DNA of 64,000 nucleotides from Shewanella sp. OPT22 (GCF_004168585.1 NZ_PGVH01000056.1:62001-126000), one strand, 5' to 3'. Positions 45,373-55,323 are shown, numbered from the stretch's first letter. Program-made: numbers and translations. Notes: generated by a model from the sequence alone, not told the origin.

Positions 45373-48300
45373 GTGAAAATATTCCCAAAGAAAAGCCTAA
45401 TAACCATAGCGATGGCAGCAGCTCTCAGCCCGAATGTTTATTCAGTGCAACTTGATTCAAGAGGATTAACTCCTGATAACGGCCAACAAGCAACAGTATT
45501 AAAAAAATCAAAACGCAATGTAGAGAACCTACATATCGTGTTATTACAAGACGCACCACTTGCAGGCTATCATGGCGAAAAAAGCCACTTAACCGCAACA
45601 AGTGTTCAATCCAACCCATCCAACAAAAATCAAAAAACGGGTTTATTGAATGTTAAAAGTTCAGTCAGTAAAACTTATATAGCTCATCTAAAATCAACAC
45701 AGCAGCAAGTACTTAATCAAGCTCAGTCAATACTGAAGCGTGACATCAAGGCTGAAATTAATTATCAAATTGTATTAAATGGTTTTTCAACCAGATTGTC
45801 TGAACATGAAATTGAACAGCTTAAACAACTTGAACAAGTTAAAAGCATCATCAAAGTTAAACCTAATTATCTCACTACGGACTCGGGCCCTAGCCATATA
45901 AAAGCACCCACAGCTTGGAACGGAAATGCTACTGGCGTGGAGAGCCAAGGTGAAGGTGTGATTGTCGGCATTATGGATACAGGCATCAGCCCTTTTAACT
46001 CATCTTTTGCAGACGAAGCTGCTGATGGTTATAACCACACAAATCCATTAGGAGAAGGGGTTTACTTAGGTGACTGTAATAAGTCTGATTTAGCTAAATA
46101 TTGTAATGACAAACTAATAGGTATTTGGGCTCACCCTGGCATATTAGACGATTACACACCAGAAGGTGATGATAAAATTGGCGTTGATCATAATGGTCAT
46201 GGTTCTCACACCGCATCTACAACGGCAGGTAATGTAGTAAAAGACGTGCCTGTATTTAATGTGTTAGGTGATAAAGCGGATTTCAAGTTCAATCAGATAA
46301 GTGGCGTTGCGCCACGAGCAAACATTGTTTCGTATCAAGTGTGTGATGGCTCAGGTTCATGTTGGCCAGATGTAACAGCGCAAGCTGTAGAACATGCGAT
46401 AGTTAACGGGGTTAAAGTGATTAACTACTCTGTTGGCGGCGCTGCCCGTTCACCTTGGGATAGCGCAGATTCACAAGCCTTTTTAGCCGCTCGCGAAGCT
46501 GGCATTCACGTAGCTACGTCAGCAGGCAATAGTGGTCCAGAGCCTGAAACTATTGGCAGCCCAGGTAACGCACCTTGGGTAACAACGGTTGCGGCTTATA
46601 CTCATGACAGAAGTTTTACCGATAAAAACATGAGTTTCACTGGTGGTGAAACAGAGTTAGCCAGTATAACGGGTAAAGGAGCAACAAAAGGGTTCAGTGG
46701 TGCAATCGTAGATGCTGCTGACTTTGGCGATGGACAATGTTTAGATCCATTTGAAGCAAATACATTTGATGATCAAATTGTCATTTGTGAACGTGGTGAA
46801 ATTGCTAGAGTTGCTAAAGGGAAAAACGTAAAAGAAGGCGGCGCAGGTGGCATGATCTTCATGAATCTTGCTGGTGAAGAACAGGCCAAATCTGTTGATG
46901 CCGATCTTCATGTTCTGCCCGCTATTCACGTAAATGCTGAGGACGGTCAAAAAATCAGAAATTGGTTAGCTTCTGGCAACGATCATCAAGCAACCTTTGA
47001 AAGCTCCGATTTAACGAAAGACAGCGACTTAGCTGACATTGCTGCTGTATTTACGTCTCGCGGTCCTGAGTCTGTCTTTAATCGCTGGATGACACCTCAC
47101 GTTGCAGCGCCAGGTGTGGATATTTATGCCGCCAACTCAGAGTACCAGCCACACACTCCTGCAGAGGATCGCACTGAATCACCATATACCTTTATGAGCG
47201 GCACCTCGATGGCAAGCCCACACGTTGCAGGTGCACTTACACTGATAGCCTCTCTAAAACCTGAGTGGACGCCAGCGGAAGCACAATCAGCATTAATGCT
47301 CACCACCAAATTTGATACAAAAAAAGAAGACGGTGTCACCCCATCTGATTTTTTCGATGCAGGTTCAGGTAGCATCAGAATTGATAAAGCCCTCAACACA
47401 GGCTTGATCATGGATGTTACCTATGACGAATACCAAGCCGCTAACCCTGAAGAAGACGGGACACCTGAATCTTTAAATATGCCAGCCATGCTTGCTCATG
47501 ACTGTTTAATTCGCTGCACTTGGACAAGAACTTTTACCGCAGCGGAAACTGCAACCTGGAGCTCAAGCCAAGGTCAGATTACTGAAGGCGTCACTATTAC
47601 AGCTGAGCCTTCCTCTTTTTCACTCGCTAAAGGTGAAAGTATTGATGTAGCCATTACTGCAGAAATTGGTGAAGGCTTTGATTCTGACTATGGTTTTGGG
47701 CGATTAATGCTAACCCCAAATAATGAAGATTTATCAGCTTCCGCTCTACCTGTTATCGGTACATTTGTCGCAGGTTCTTTTCCTGAAAACCAAATAATCG
47801 AAACATCAAGTGCAACAGGTGTTGCAACAATAAGTGGCATTAAAACCATTGTGACTGACGAGTTACAAATTGCAAAATTTGAATTAGCCGAAGTTGAAAC
47901 CATAAATGTTGTGATCCCTCGAGATGACAGCGACACGAATAGTTGGCCAACTAATGTTTGGAATGATGAGCAATACAACTATGCTCAAAAGCTAAATATT
48001 AGCAGTAATGTTAAGCGAATAGTTGCTCGAATAAAGTCTACAACATCACCTGATTTAGATATGTATATCGGTCGCGATAGTAACTTAAACGGAAAACCTG
48101 ATAGTTACAGCGAATTCCAAAACTTGCTATGCATGAGTGCTGATGACACCGCATTTGAAAGTTGCGTTATCAATAATCCAGAACCAGGATCATATTACCT
48201 TGCTGTGCATAACTTTGGTGATACTAACGCCCCATCAACAACTGTTGATGATATCTCCATTGAACTTGCCGTAATAGGTAAAGACGACAATAGCATTACA

Positions 48301-49209
48301 GTAACGGCGCCTGAGACCATTGAATCAGAAGACGCTTTTGATATCAGTATTGCTTGGGATAAGTCACTTAAACGTGACACCTTGTATATGACAGCTCTGG
48401 AGCTTGGTTCAGGTGTCAATACACCTAACAACATCGGTCTTATGCCAATCGAAATTTATCGAAACGCTAGTTTAGTGGGTGGCTCATTAAATACAACTTC
48501 AGCGACGACGGGCGATACACTGACCGCCACAATCGATTTAGCTGGCAACGATAGTGATGCAGAAAGAACTGTCAGCATTCAACTATCCTTACCAGAAGCC
48601 GTAAACGTTAATTCTGACACTCACAATGGTCAGCTTGAGGCAAACGTTATTTCTTGGGAAATAACTCAAGCCGCAAACAGTGCGGATGAAGCCATTAACG
48701 TCGAATTAGGTACAGATTCACTGGTAAAATCAAAGCAGTTAATGTTTGAATTAGGCCACACTATCGCTGATGAGAGCATTAATGAAGTTATCGGAATGAT
48801 TGATTTCTCTGGCGTTACTGTTGCAAAAATTAATGATGAAAGTAATACAGATATTGATGCAAATGAGCAAACGCTCGTGACACTTGCAGCAACAGGCAGT
48901 TCAGTGCCTGATGTTGAAGATACCATCTCATATGAGTGGTCTCAAACATCTGGCCCTGACGTTGAAATTTCTGATACAACAGCAAGTGAAATTGAAATTT
49001 CAGTACCCGATGTAAATAGTGATGCTCAAGTCGTGATAGCGCTTACCGTCACAAATGGCGACTCATTAGACACAGCAACGGCAACCATCAATGTGAAAGC
49101 AGAACAAGAACCAGCTCCAGAGCCAGAAAAGAATAGTTCTGGTGGTGCATTAGGCTTTATGGCCTTAGCACTTGGGCTTATTGCAGTCAGAAGAAAGAAC
49201 CTCAAATAA
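45373..49209 (+). CDS. Secreted subtilisin-family (S8) serine protease with PA domain and GlyGly-CTERM tail
   Basis: A 1,278-residue secreted protease. GTG start at 45373 with AAGAAGGAA before it. Order: signal peptide (about 1-25), I9 propeptide region (about 50-168), S8 domain with the intact triad Asp202 (GIMDTGIS), His276 (NGHGSHTAS) and Ser612 (SGTSMASPHVAG), with a PA domain inserted at about 430-530. Then come a fibronectin-like C-terminal part, a possible pre-peptidase type domain (SPDLDMYIGRD to GSYYLAVHNFG), a PKD-like segment (YEWSQTSGPDVEIS), and the sorting tail NSSGGALGFMALALG ending in RRK. Such tails are cut by rhombosortase. It is divergent from the pseudo-subtilisin gene. 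Confidence 0.94.
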   Translation: MKIFPKKSLITIAMAAALSPNVYSVQLDSRGLTPDNGQQATVLKKSKRNVENLHIVLLQDAPLAGYHGEKSHLTATSVQSNPSNKNQKTGLLNVKSSVSKTYIAHLKSTQQQVLNQAQSILKRDIKAEINYQIVLNGFSTRLSEHEIEQLKQLEQVKSIIKVKPNYLTTDSGPSHIKAPTAWNGNATGVESQGEGVIVGIMDTGISPFNSSFADEAADGYNHTNPLGEGVYLGDCNKSDLAKYCNDKLIGIWAHPGILDDYTPEGDDKIGVDHNGHGSHTASTTAGNVVKDVPVFNVLGDKADFKFNQISGVAPRANIVSYQVCDGSGSCWPDVTAQAVEHAIVNGVKVINYSVGGAARSPWDSADSQAFLAAREAGIHVATSAGNSGPEPETIGSPGNAPWVTTVAAYTHDRSFTDKNMSFTGGETELASITGKGATKGFSGAIVDAADFGDGQCLDPFEANTFDDQIVICERGEIARVAKGKNVKEGGAGGMIFMNLAGEEQAKSVDADLHVLPAIHVNAEDGQKIRNWLASGNDHQATFESSDLTKDSDLADIAAVFTSRGPESVFNRWMTPHVAAPGVDIYAANSEYQPHTPAEDRTESPYTFMSGTSMASPHVAGALTLIASLKPEWTPAEAQSALMLTTKFDTKKEDGVTPSDFFDAGSGSIRIDKALNTGLIMDVTYDEYQAANPEEDGTPESLNMPAMLAHDCLIRCTWTRTFTAAETATWSSSQGQITEGVTITAEPSSFSLAKGESIDVAITAEIGEGFDSDYGFGRLMLTPNNEDLSASALPVIGTFVAGSFPENQIIETSSATGVATISGIKTIVTDELQIAKFELAEVETINVVIPRDDSDTNSWPTNVWNDEQYNYAQKLNISSNVKRIVARIKSTTSPDLDMYIGRDSNLNGKPDSYSEFQNLLCMSADDTAFESCVINNPEPGSYYLAVHNFGDTNAPSTTVDDISIELAVIGKDDNSITVTAPETIESEDAFDISIAWDKSLKRDTLYMTALELGSGVNTPNNIGLMPIEIYRNASLVGGSLNTTSATTGDTLTATIDLAGNDSDAERTVSIQLSLPEAVNVNSDTHNGQLEANVISWEITQAANSADEAINVELGTDSLVKSKQLMFELGHTIADESINEVIGMIDFSGVTVAKINDESNTDIDANEQTLVTLAATGSSVPDVEDTISYEWSQTSGPDVEISDTTASEIEISVPDVNSDAQVVIALTVTNGDSLDTATATINVKAEQEPAPEPEKNSSGGALGFMALALGLIAVRRKNLK

Positions 49210-49261
49210 CTCAAAAAAGTGCATGTCTCCCTTTCGTATGAAATGGTTTAGCATTGACAAT

Positions 49262-49295
49262 AAAAAAGCGCCCTGATTAATCAGGGCGCTTTTTT
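49262..49295. terminator. Bidirectional terminator after the S8 protease gene
   Basis: Perfect 34-base palindrome: six A, GCGCCCTGATT, its complement, and six T. About 50 bases after the stop. Confidence 0.92.
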
Positions 49296-49310
49296 ATGTG
49301 AACATTTAGA

Positions 49311-49359
49311 AACCTAAAACCTAAAACCTAAAACCTAAAACCTAAAACCTAAAACCTAA
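49311..49359. repeat. Seven tandem copies of AACCTAA
   Basis: Seven perfect 7-base units run without interruption. The last unit overlaps the left end of the inverted-repeat element at 49353-49589, whose terminus begins with the same AACCTA. It is likely a slippage-prone array and may vary in length between strains. Confidence 0.93.
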
Positions 49360-49589
49360 AAAACTCAGTTGAACGCTAAATGACTTTTTAAGCCCATGAA
49401 AGTAAATTAATAACCTGATTTAATATTATAACCTGTGGGTGAATCGCTCTACGCTCACAAACTGGTTAAAATTGCCGTTATCTGCGTTAAAACATTTGCA
49501 AGTAGATTAACTACTTGCTGCACGCTCTGCCTTGCTACCGATAATTTTTTCTGCGCTTGAAAACGTACCCAACTGAGTTTTCTAGGTTA
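49353..49589. mobile_element. 237-bp inverted-repeat element (second MITE-like family)
   Basis: AACCTAAAAAACTCAGTTG (49353-49371) pairs with CAACTGAGTTTTCTAGGTT (49571-49589), matching at 18 of 19 positions. The interior has no reading frame. Only one copy is in the window. The left end merges with the heptamer array, so a target duplication cannot be read clearly. It sits 9 bases from copy 2 of the 195-bp element. Confidence 0.6.
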
Positions 49590-49598
49590 AATGATTAA

Positions 49599-49793
49599 CC
49601 TGAGCTCGGGATAATGAAATCAATAACATTTTGATAGTAAAACTAAACGTTGTATTTTAATCTGCAGTTCAACCAATTTTGTGTAGTTGTAGGCGTTTCA
49701 GTTCGTAACCATTAATCTATTTCGAGCTGAAACAACAACGAAATACGCATAAGTAGTTGTGCTTAAGAGTTTTGCTTATCCCGAGCTCAGGTT
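49599..49793. mobile_element. 195-bp MITE-like element, copy 2
   Basis: Same length as copy 1 (3031-3225), with termini ACCTGAGCTCGGGATAA and its exact complement. A 6-bp direct repeat TGATTA flanks it (49593-49598 and 49794-49799). The single A-to-G change in the left arm relative to copy 1 is matched by a T-to-C change in the right arm, so the terminal pairing is kept. It ends at the last codon of the yjfB-like gene. Confidence 0.87.
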
Positions 49794-49798
49794 GATTA

Positions 49799-49984
49799 CT
49801 AAGCTTTAGTATTTATTATATGTCCAGAATTACCTACAGGTTGTGCTGGGATACTCGCCGCTTCAATTAACTGCAAGGCCATTTCGCCCTGCATCTCTTG
49901 ATGTTCTTTTGCCTTTACAAGAATCTTAGTATTTGCTGTTTCATTACTAACGTTAGGTTGAATGTTACTGCTATTTACATTCAT
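49799..49984 (-). CDS. YjfB-family small protein (putative motility protein)
   Basis: A 61-residue protein with the YjfB pattern: a helix with KAKEHQEMQGEMALQLIEAA, then a proline-rich turn (SIPAQPVG) and the C-terminal GHIINTKA. AGAAGGAA lies before ATG 49984, a strong site that supports a real gene. Members are found in flagellated bacteria, but their function is not known to me. Its stop codon abuts the 195-bp element, and the 3' end could be slightly altered by the insertion. Confidence 0.75.
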   Translation of the reverse strand: MNVNSSNIQPNVSNETANTKILVKAKEHQEMQGEMALQLIEAASIPAQPVGNSGHIINTKA

Positions 49985-50236
49985 TATGTATTTCCTTCTT
50001 TTGTTTTCTTTTCATCGGCAAACAAATCACTGACTTTAAGCATTTCTTCAATAAAAATGAATTTTTACTCATTTAAAACAACTCTATAACCAGCAAAGAA
50101 CAATCACTTCATTATCGACTTAAAATTTTCTATTTTGTACTTACAAAAACACGATCTTGATCAAATTATTTACCGTACAAAGTGCCAATATGGAGTTGGG
50201 AACCCCCTCAAATTTTAACTCACAAGGAAATGATAA

Positions 50237-50656
50237 ATGCGTAAAAATGATCCAATTTCAAAAATCATGTCTTCTGATATTCACGCCATTCAAGATGGAC
50301 AAAACCTGAGTGATGTTAGGCATATGATGTGTAATTCAAGTATTCATCATGTTCCAGTCTTAAATGGCAAAAAACTTGTTGGTTTGATCAGCTTTACCGA
50401 TATGATGAAGCTTAATTTGGTAACAGGGCAAGCTAACGAATACACCGCCGATGCTATTATTGACCAGCAATTTACCGTTACTGATGTGATGTCAAAAGAA
50501 CTTATTACAATTACGAATAAAGACAATATTCGAACGGCTGCAAAATTACTTTCAGAAGGTGATTTTCATTCGCTGCCGGTGATTAATGAAGAAAATGAGT
50601 TAGTTGGAATTATCACTAGTACAGACTTAATTAAGTATTTAGCAGAACTATATTAA
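50237..50656 (+). CDS. Two-CBS-domain protein
   Basis: A 139-residue protein made of a CBS pair: residues about 8-60 (MSSDIHAIQDGQNLSDVRHMM, HHVPVLNGKKLVGLISFTDM) and 78-136 (DVMSKELITITNKDN, FHSLPVINEENELVGIITSTDLIKYL). CBS pairs bind adenosine nucleotides such as AMP, ATP or NAD and act as sensors. No effector domain is attached, so it probably regulates a partner protein. ACAAGGA is before ATG 50237. A UUCG hairpin follows the stop. Confidence 0.9.
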   Translation: MRKNDPISKIMSSDIHAIQDGQNLSDVRHMMCNSSIHHVPVLNGKKLVGLISFTDMMKLNLVTGQANEYTADAIIDQQFTVTDVMSKELITITNKDNIRTAAKLLSEGDFHSLPVINEENELVGIITSTDLIKYLAELY

Positions 50657-50673
50657 ACCTAATTCATATATGT

Positions 50674-50689
50674 AGAGGCTTCGGCCTCT
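50674..50689 (+). terminator. UUCG-loop hairpin after CBS gene
   Basis: AGAGGC, TTCG, GCCTCT form a very stable tetraloop stem. The following run is short (TTCGTGTAT), so termination strength is uncertain. Confidence 0.55.
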
Positions 50690-50735
50690 TCGTGTATGAT
50701 TTGTATATTGATGAATTTGAACATGGGTAATCGTC

Positions 50736-51191
50736 GTGTTTGTAGGTGCTTCGACTATTAGGCAAGCTTTTGTGAAGAGTTTACAAACGAACACATCAAA
50801 TGTTTCTCTATTTCCATTTTCTATAAGTGGGCATTACTTTGAAGTGAAAGTGGCCAAGAGAAACAACACAATTAATAACTTTCAGGTTAGTGCACCTTTA
50901 ACCCCAACAAATTTGCCTAAAAATCAGCCCACAGAAGTTATATCTAGATCGTCATGGCTATCTAGTATCCGATGTATCCAAGTAAAAAGTGCAATATCAA
51001 GCGTTATAGATGAGTTCTTCTCAGATGAATCTTTTCTAGAAATAGAATACAACAAAGAAACAGACATTTATTCAACACGTAATGTAACGCTATCCGAAGA
51101 TTTCTTCTATTCAACGCAAGTTATTTCAGACGAAAAATATGACCCAAACAGACTTTGTTCTAAATCTTCATATGAAAATAGTGATGGATAG
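50736..51191 (+). CDS. Hypothetical protein
   Basis: A 151-residue protein from GTG 50736, with only a weak ribosome binding site. There is no signal peptide or membrane segment. It is rich in Ser, Asn and Thr and slightly acidic at the C-terminus (CSKSSYENSDG). No family is recognised. It is convergent with queG with only 9 bases between. Composition fits the other orphan proteins in this part of the window. Confidence 0.5.
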   Translation: MFVGASTIRQAFVKSLQTNTSNVSLFPFSISGHYFEVKVAKRNNTINNFQVSAPLTPTNLPKNQPTEVISRSSWLSSIRCIQVKSAISSVIDEFFSDESFLEIEYNKETDIYSTRNVTLSEDFFYSTQVISDEKYDPNRLCSKSSYENSDG

Positions 51192-51200
51192 TTTAAGGAG

Positions 51201-52361
51201 TTAAGCATCTCGAGTTAGCCCCTTTTCAACAAACTTTATCACTCGATTAGTTTTACGGCTTATACTATCAATCTCACTTTCAGCTCTTAAAGATTGTTGT
51301 TCTAATGCCCAATCAATGTGTTCAAGCACCATATCATCAACTTCTTCTGATAATTTACGCCCTTCTAAATGAGCAACAGTTTCTTCAGAAAATGGGGCGT
51401 TGCCTAAAGCAATAGCAATGTTTCTCAACCATAACTTGTGACCGATGCGCCGAATTGGGCTACCTTGCATTCGTTGAAGAAACTCAGCTTTCGTCCATGC
51501 AAATAAATCCAGTAACTTAGGCAATTGCAGTGGCTCTCTAATATGAAAGTCTATCTCTTTCGTCAACGGTGCTTCGCTATTCACAGGACAAACTAGTTGG
51601 CAATCATCGCAGCCATAAATGCGATTCCCCATTAAAGGCCGTAACTCTTCAGGAATTGAACCTTGATGCTCAATGGTCAGATAGGATATACAACGACGAC
51701 CATCGACAACATAAGGTTCAACAATGGCATTTGTTGGGCATGACTTAATACATGCTACACAAGTATTACAACCCTCTTCAATTGGTGCATCAACAGGTAA
51801 TGGTAAGTTAATCAGTAGTTCACCAAGAAAAAACCAGCTGCCTACACCTTTATTAAGAATCAGAGAATGTTTTCCTGTCCAGCCAATACCAGCTTTTTCA
51901 GCTAATGGACGCTCTAGAATAGGAGCCGAATCAACGAAAGGTCGATAATCGGGAAGTTCTTCGCCTAAGGATTCGAGTTCAGCGGCAATTCTGTCTCCTA
52001 ACTTCTTAAGCTTATTACGCATCATTTTATGATAATCACGGCCACCAGCATAGCGTGAAATATAAGCAAGATCAGGATCTTTTAAATTGGTAGCAAAGCC
52101 AGCTTTAGGAGGAAGGTAGTCCATACGAGCACTTATCACTCTCAGGCATCCAGGGTGAAGCTCATGAGGTCTTGCTCGCATCATTCCATGATTTGCCATG
52201 TAAGCCATTTCACCGTGGTATCCCTTATCTAGCCACTCTTGAAATTTTGGTTCTGAAGCGGATAAGTCGGTATCACACACACCAATGTGCGCAAAACCAA
52301 GCTCATTTCCCCAAAGTTTAATGTTCGAGGTAAGTTGTTCTAATGCAGCTTCAGAAAGCAT
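51201..52361 (-). CDS. queG: Epoxyqueuosine reductase QueG
   Basis: Cobalamin-dependent enzyme that reduces epoxyqueuosine to queuosine in the tRNA wobble base. The N-terminal domain has GFAHIGVCDTD and MAYMANHG; two 4Fe-4S clusters are shown by CNTCVACIKSCPTNAI and CDDCQLVCPVN. RRCISYLTIEHQG is another family motif. The 386 residues match the E. coli length (379). In many relatives queG neighbours nnr and tsaE; here its neighbours are orphans, so it is locally rearranged. Confidence 0.95.
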   Translation of the reverse strand: MLSEAALEQLTSNIKLWGNELGFAHIGVCDTDLSASEPKFQEWLDKGYHGEMAYMANHGMMRARPHELHPGCLRVISARMDYLPPKAGFATNLKDPDLAYISRYAGGRDYHKMMRNKLKKLGDRIAAELESLGEELPDYRPFVDSAPILERPLAEKAGIGWTGKHSLILNKGVGSWFFLGELLINLPLPVDAPIEEGCNTCVACIKSCPTNAIVEPYVVDGRRCISYLTIEHQGSIPEELRPLMGNRIYGCDDCQLVCPVNSEAPLTKEIDFHIREPLQLPKLLDLFAWTKAEFLQRMQGSPIRRIGHKLWLRNIAIALGNAPFSEETVAHLEGRKLSEEVDDMVLEHIDWALEQQSLRAESEIDSISRKTNRVIKFVEKGLTRDA

Positions 52362-52426
52362 GGAGGTTCATTCATAAAAGTAAAACAAATATTTTATCAG
52401 CTATCTTATTTTTATCTAATAATTAA

Positions 52427-52933
52427 TTACTTTAAAAGTGAAGACATCGCTGTTTCAGTACCAAGTTCGGCCATAAATGAATTTTCAGTCGCTGATTTTA
52501 TGTGGTTCTTACTCGAGTTAGGCTCAAGCACCATGCCATGAAATATTTCAGCGAGATGCTTTAAAAATTCAATCATTCTCTCTAGATATTTTTCAGCGTC
52601 TTGCATGGTTTTTGTTGACTCATCGAGTTCCGTTGCCCATTTATGAAGTACCTCAAGATACTGTTTTTCTAACTGAGTGTATTTCGAAGGATTTTTAGTT
52701 TTCTCTAGTTTCATTTCATCGAGCAGTTTGGATAATGAACGCTGGTCTTTTGTTGCATAATTTGCATTACTTAATAAAGCGTTATAATGCTTTTGTACTT
52801 GATCAAATCCTTGTAGTGATTTCAGCATAAAATCATTAGCTTGTTTATATGAGTGTCTCGAGTAACAAGTTTCATCAGGAATTTTATCTGAGCACTGAAG
52901 TGAATTACTTTTATTTACCAAAGTGACACTCAT
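52427..52933 (-). CDS. Hypothetical helical protein
   Basis: A 168-residue protein without a signal peptide. Most of it (residues about 30-135) is helical and could form coiled coils (LEKQYLEVLHKWATELDESTKTMQDAEKYLERMIEF). GAGG precedes ATG 52933. No family is recognised. Its size and helical build would fit a chaperone or secreted translocator-type protein, but no type III apparatus gene is in the window to support that. It lies upstream of queG on the same strand, 65 bases apart. Confidence 0.65.
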   Translation of the reverse strand: MSVTLVNKSNSLQCSDKIPDETCYSRHSYKQANDFMLKSLQGFDQVQKHYNALLSNANYATKDQRSLSKLLDEMKLEKTKNPSKYTQLEKQYLEVLHKWATELDESTKTMQDAEKYLERMIEFLKHLAEIFHGMVLEPNSSKNHIKSATENSFMAELGTETAMSSLLK

Positions 52934-53066
52934 AAGAAAACCTCAAGCTTTGCTAAAATATTTCCGTCCTTGGTTTAAAGAGTAGTCCTAATAAGCATGC
53001 AGCATTGACGGCATTTGTCTTCCGGAAAGAACCTATTCCTTATTGTTAACCGGTTTTACCAGCATA

Positions 53067-53100
53067 AGAAAAGCCAATGCTAAACAACATCGGCTTTTCT
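53067..53100. terminator. Terminator of maeA
   Basis: AGAAAAGCCAATG pairs with CATCGGCTTTTCT with one mismatch. In the minus direction the stem ends in TTTTCT. It lies about 20 bases beyond the maeA stop. Confidence 0.75.
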
Positions 53101-53121
53101 ACGTTTTTATTACAGTTAATA

Positions 53122-54810
53122 CTAGAAAGAAGTACGCTTATACTCTCGATATTCAGGGTTCCAGAAATTTTTCTCAATAGATTTGAGCAAAATTTCATCC
53201 TTCATTTCAAGTGCCAAACCATCTTTGATTGCAGCTTTACCTACAGCAAAAGCAATTTTACGACTGACTGTTTGAATGTCTTCTAAAGGCGGTAACAACT
53301 GCCCTTCTCCATCAATAGCAAGTGGAGAGCACTCAGCTAACGCACGGCTTGATGCCATCAACATTCCATCGGTGACTCTTTTCGCTTTAACTGCGAGCAC
53401 TCCAAGCCCAATTCCAGGGAAAATATAACTATTGTTACACTGTGCTATTTCAATAATTTCATCGCCAACAGCCACTGGCTTAAACGGGCTGCCCGTCGCT
53501 ACTAACGCCTTACCATTAGTCCAGTTCAGCACATCTTTAGGTGTTGCTTCAACACGACTCGTTGGGTTCGACAATGGGAACACAATCGGACGCTCACAAT
53601 GTTTGTGCATGGTTTTAATCACTTCTTCAGTGAATAACCCTGGAGCACCAGATACACCAATCAATACTGTAGGCTTAGCGTTGGAGACAACATCAAGTAA
53701 TGAGATGTGATCGCCAATTCCTTCCCAAGCATTTGCTTGCTCTGCACTTTGAGCTAATTTGGCTTGGAAAGGCAACAGAGTCGGCATTGAATCAAGCAAT
53801 AACCCCCAACGATCAACCATGTAAACTCGGCTACGTGCATCAGCATCTGAAATACCTTCAGCAATCATTTGTGCAACGATGGCTTCTGCAATACCACAAC
53901 CAGCACTGCCAGCACCTAAAAAGGTCACTCGCTGCTCACTCAGTTTGGTTCCTGCAGCTTTACATGCCGCTAATAGCGAACCAACAGTAACTGCTGCTGT
54001 ACCTTGAATGTCGTCATTGAAACAGCAGTAACGATCTTTATAACGCTCAAGTAATGGCATAGCATTTTTTTGAGCAAAATCTTCAAATTGCACAAGGGCA
54101 TCAGGCCAACGCTCTTGTATTGCTTCCATGAACGTTTCGACAAACTCGTTGTATTGGTCACCGCTAATACGAGGGTGACGCCACCCCATATACATAGGGT
54201 CTTCTAACAGTTGAGGGTTATCAGTACCAACATCTAACGTAATTGGCAGCGCATGTGCAGGACTAATACCGCCGCAACTGGTATACAGAGACAACTTACC
54301 AATTGGAATACCCATGCCACCAATACCTTGGTCGCCAAGCCCCAAAATACGCTCACCATCCGTTACGACAATGACTTTAACTTTACGGCGAGTCGAATTA
54401 TTGATGATATCTCTGATTCTGTCTTTATTCGAATATGAGATAAATAACCCACGGTTACGTCGGTAGTTTTTCGAGAAACGTTCACAAGCTAAACCTACTG
54501 TTGGCGTATAGATGATTGGCATCATCTCAGTTATGTTCTCTTGTACTAAACGGTAAAAAAGCGTTTCGTTGGTATCTTGAATATTACGTAAATAGATGTG
54601 CTTATTTAAATCATTATCAAAGCGCTTATATTGCTCATAAGCTCTAGAAACTTGCTCTTCAATTGTCTCAATTGCGTAAGGTAATAGTCCTTCGAGATTA
54701 AAGGAAATACGTTCTTCTTCAGTGAACGCACTCCCTTTGTTAATCAAAGGAGCTTCTAAGATCGCTGGACCAGCAAAAGGAAGATACAGAGGGCGTTTTT
54801 TATCGTCCAT
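53122..54810 (-). CDS. maeA: NAD-dependent malic enzyme
   Basis: Decarboxylates malate to pyruvate with NAD in central metabolism. Family motifs are [54 protein letters not shown], the metal site in [20 protein letters not shown], the dinucleotide site [14 protein letters not shown], and [13 protein letters not shown]. The 562 residues are near E. coli MaeA (565). AAAGGT precedes ATG 54810. The DUF1456 gene lies 51 bases upstream on the same strand. Confidence 0.95.
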   Translation of the reverse strand: MDDKKRPLYLPFAGPAILEAPLINKGSAFTEEERISFNLEGLLPYAIETIEEQVSRAYEQYKRFDNDLNKHIYLRNIQDTNETLFYRLVQENITEMMPIIYTPTVGLACERFSKNYRRNRGLFISYSNKDRIRDIINNSTRRKVKVIVVTDGERILGLGDQGIGGMGIPIGKLSLYTSCGGISPAHALPITLDVGTDNPQLLEDPMYMGWRHPRISGDQYNEFVETFMEAIQERWPDALVQFEDFAQKNAMPLLERYKDRYCCFNDDIQGTAAVTVGSLLAACKAAGTKLSEQRVTFLGAGSAGCGIAEAIVAQMIAEGISDADARSRVYMVDRWGLLLDSMPTLLPFQAKLAQSAEQANAWEGIGDHISLLDVVSNAKPTVLIGVSGAPGLFTEEVIKTMHKHCERPIVFPLSNPTSRVEATPKDVLNWTNGKALVATGSPFKPVAVGDEIIEIAQCNNSYIFPGIGLGVLAVKAKRVTDGMLMASSRALAECSPLAIDGEGQLLPPLEDIQTVSRKIAFAVGKAAIKDGLALEMKDEILLKSIEKNFWNPEYREYKRTSF

Positions 54811-54861
54811 GGGCAGACCTTTATAATTTGGTTTAAATTGAATTCATATTAACGGAAAGTT

Positions 54862-55323
54862 TTACTTTCCTTGATATTTTAAAGATAGACCTTTAATAAA
54901 GTTTCGAAGCACTTGATCGCCACAAGGTTTAAAATTCTTGTGCTCAGAATTTCTGAAAAAAGCACCGAGCTCACCTTTCGAGACTCTTAAGTCAGCCAAT
55001 AATAAGATATCAATAATATCTTGCTCTTTCATTTCAAACGCAATACGCAGCTTCTTGAAAATAAGATTATTATTCAATTTTGTTGGTTTAGGGATTTCAG
55101 CGCCTTCTTTTAAACCGCGCTTATCAAGAATCACACCGTCGAGAAAATGACATAGGGCTTTATCTAAACAAGGGACAAACTGGGTATCCTCTTCTTTTCT
55201 TAAGAAGTGATGGAGTTCTACATTCGAAATTTCTAAGCCTGTTTTGGCAAAAATTTCAAGCATTTTTGTGTCGTTATAATCTAAAACGAAACGTAATCGA
55301 CGTAAAATATCGTTATTATTCAT
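54862..55323 (-). CDS. DUF1456 (YehS-like) protein
   Basis: A 153-residue cytoplasmic protein made of two similar halves of about 68 residues. Each starts with an N-N-D/L-I-x-R/K-x-L-R motif (NNNDILRRLRFVLDYND and NNLIFKKLRIAFEMKE) and ends FVPCLDKALCHFLDG or FKPCGDQVLRNFIKG. This duplication is typical of DUF1456. The function is unknown. It lies upstream of maeA on the same strand. Confidence 0.88.
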   Translation of the reverse strand: MNNNDILRRLRFVLDYNDTKMLEIFAKTGLEISNVELHHFLRKEEDTQFVPCLDKALCHFLDGVILDKRGLKEGAEIPKPTKLNNNLIFKKLRIAFEMKEQDIIDILLLADLRVSKGELGAFFRNSEHKNFKPCGDQVLRNFIKGLSLKYQGK

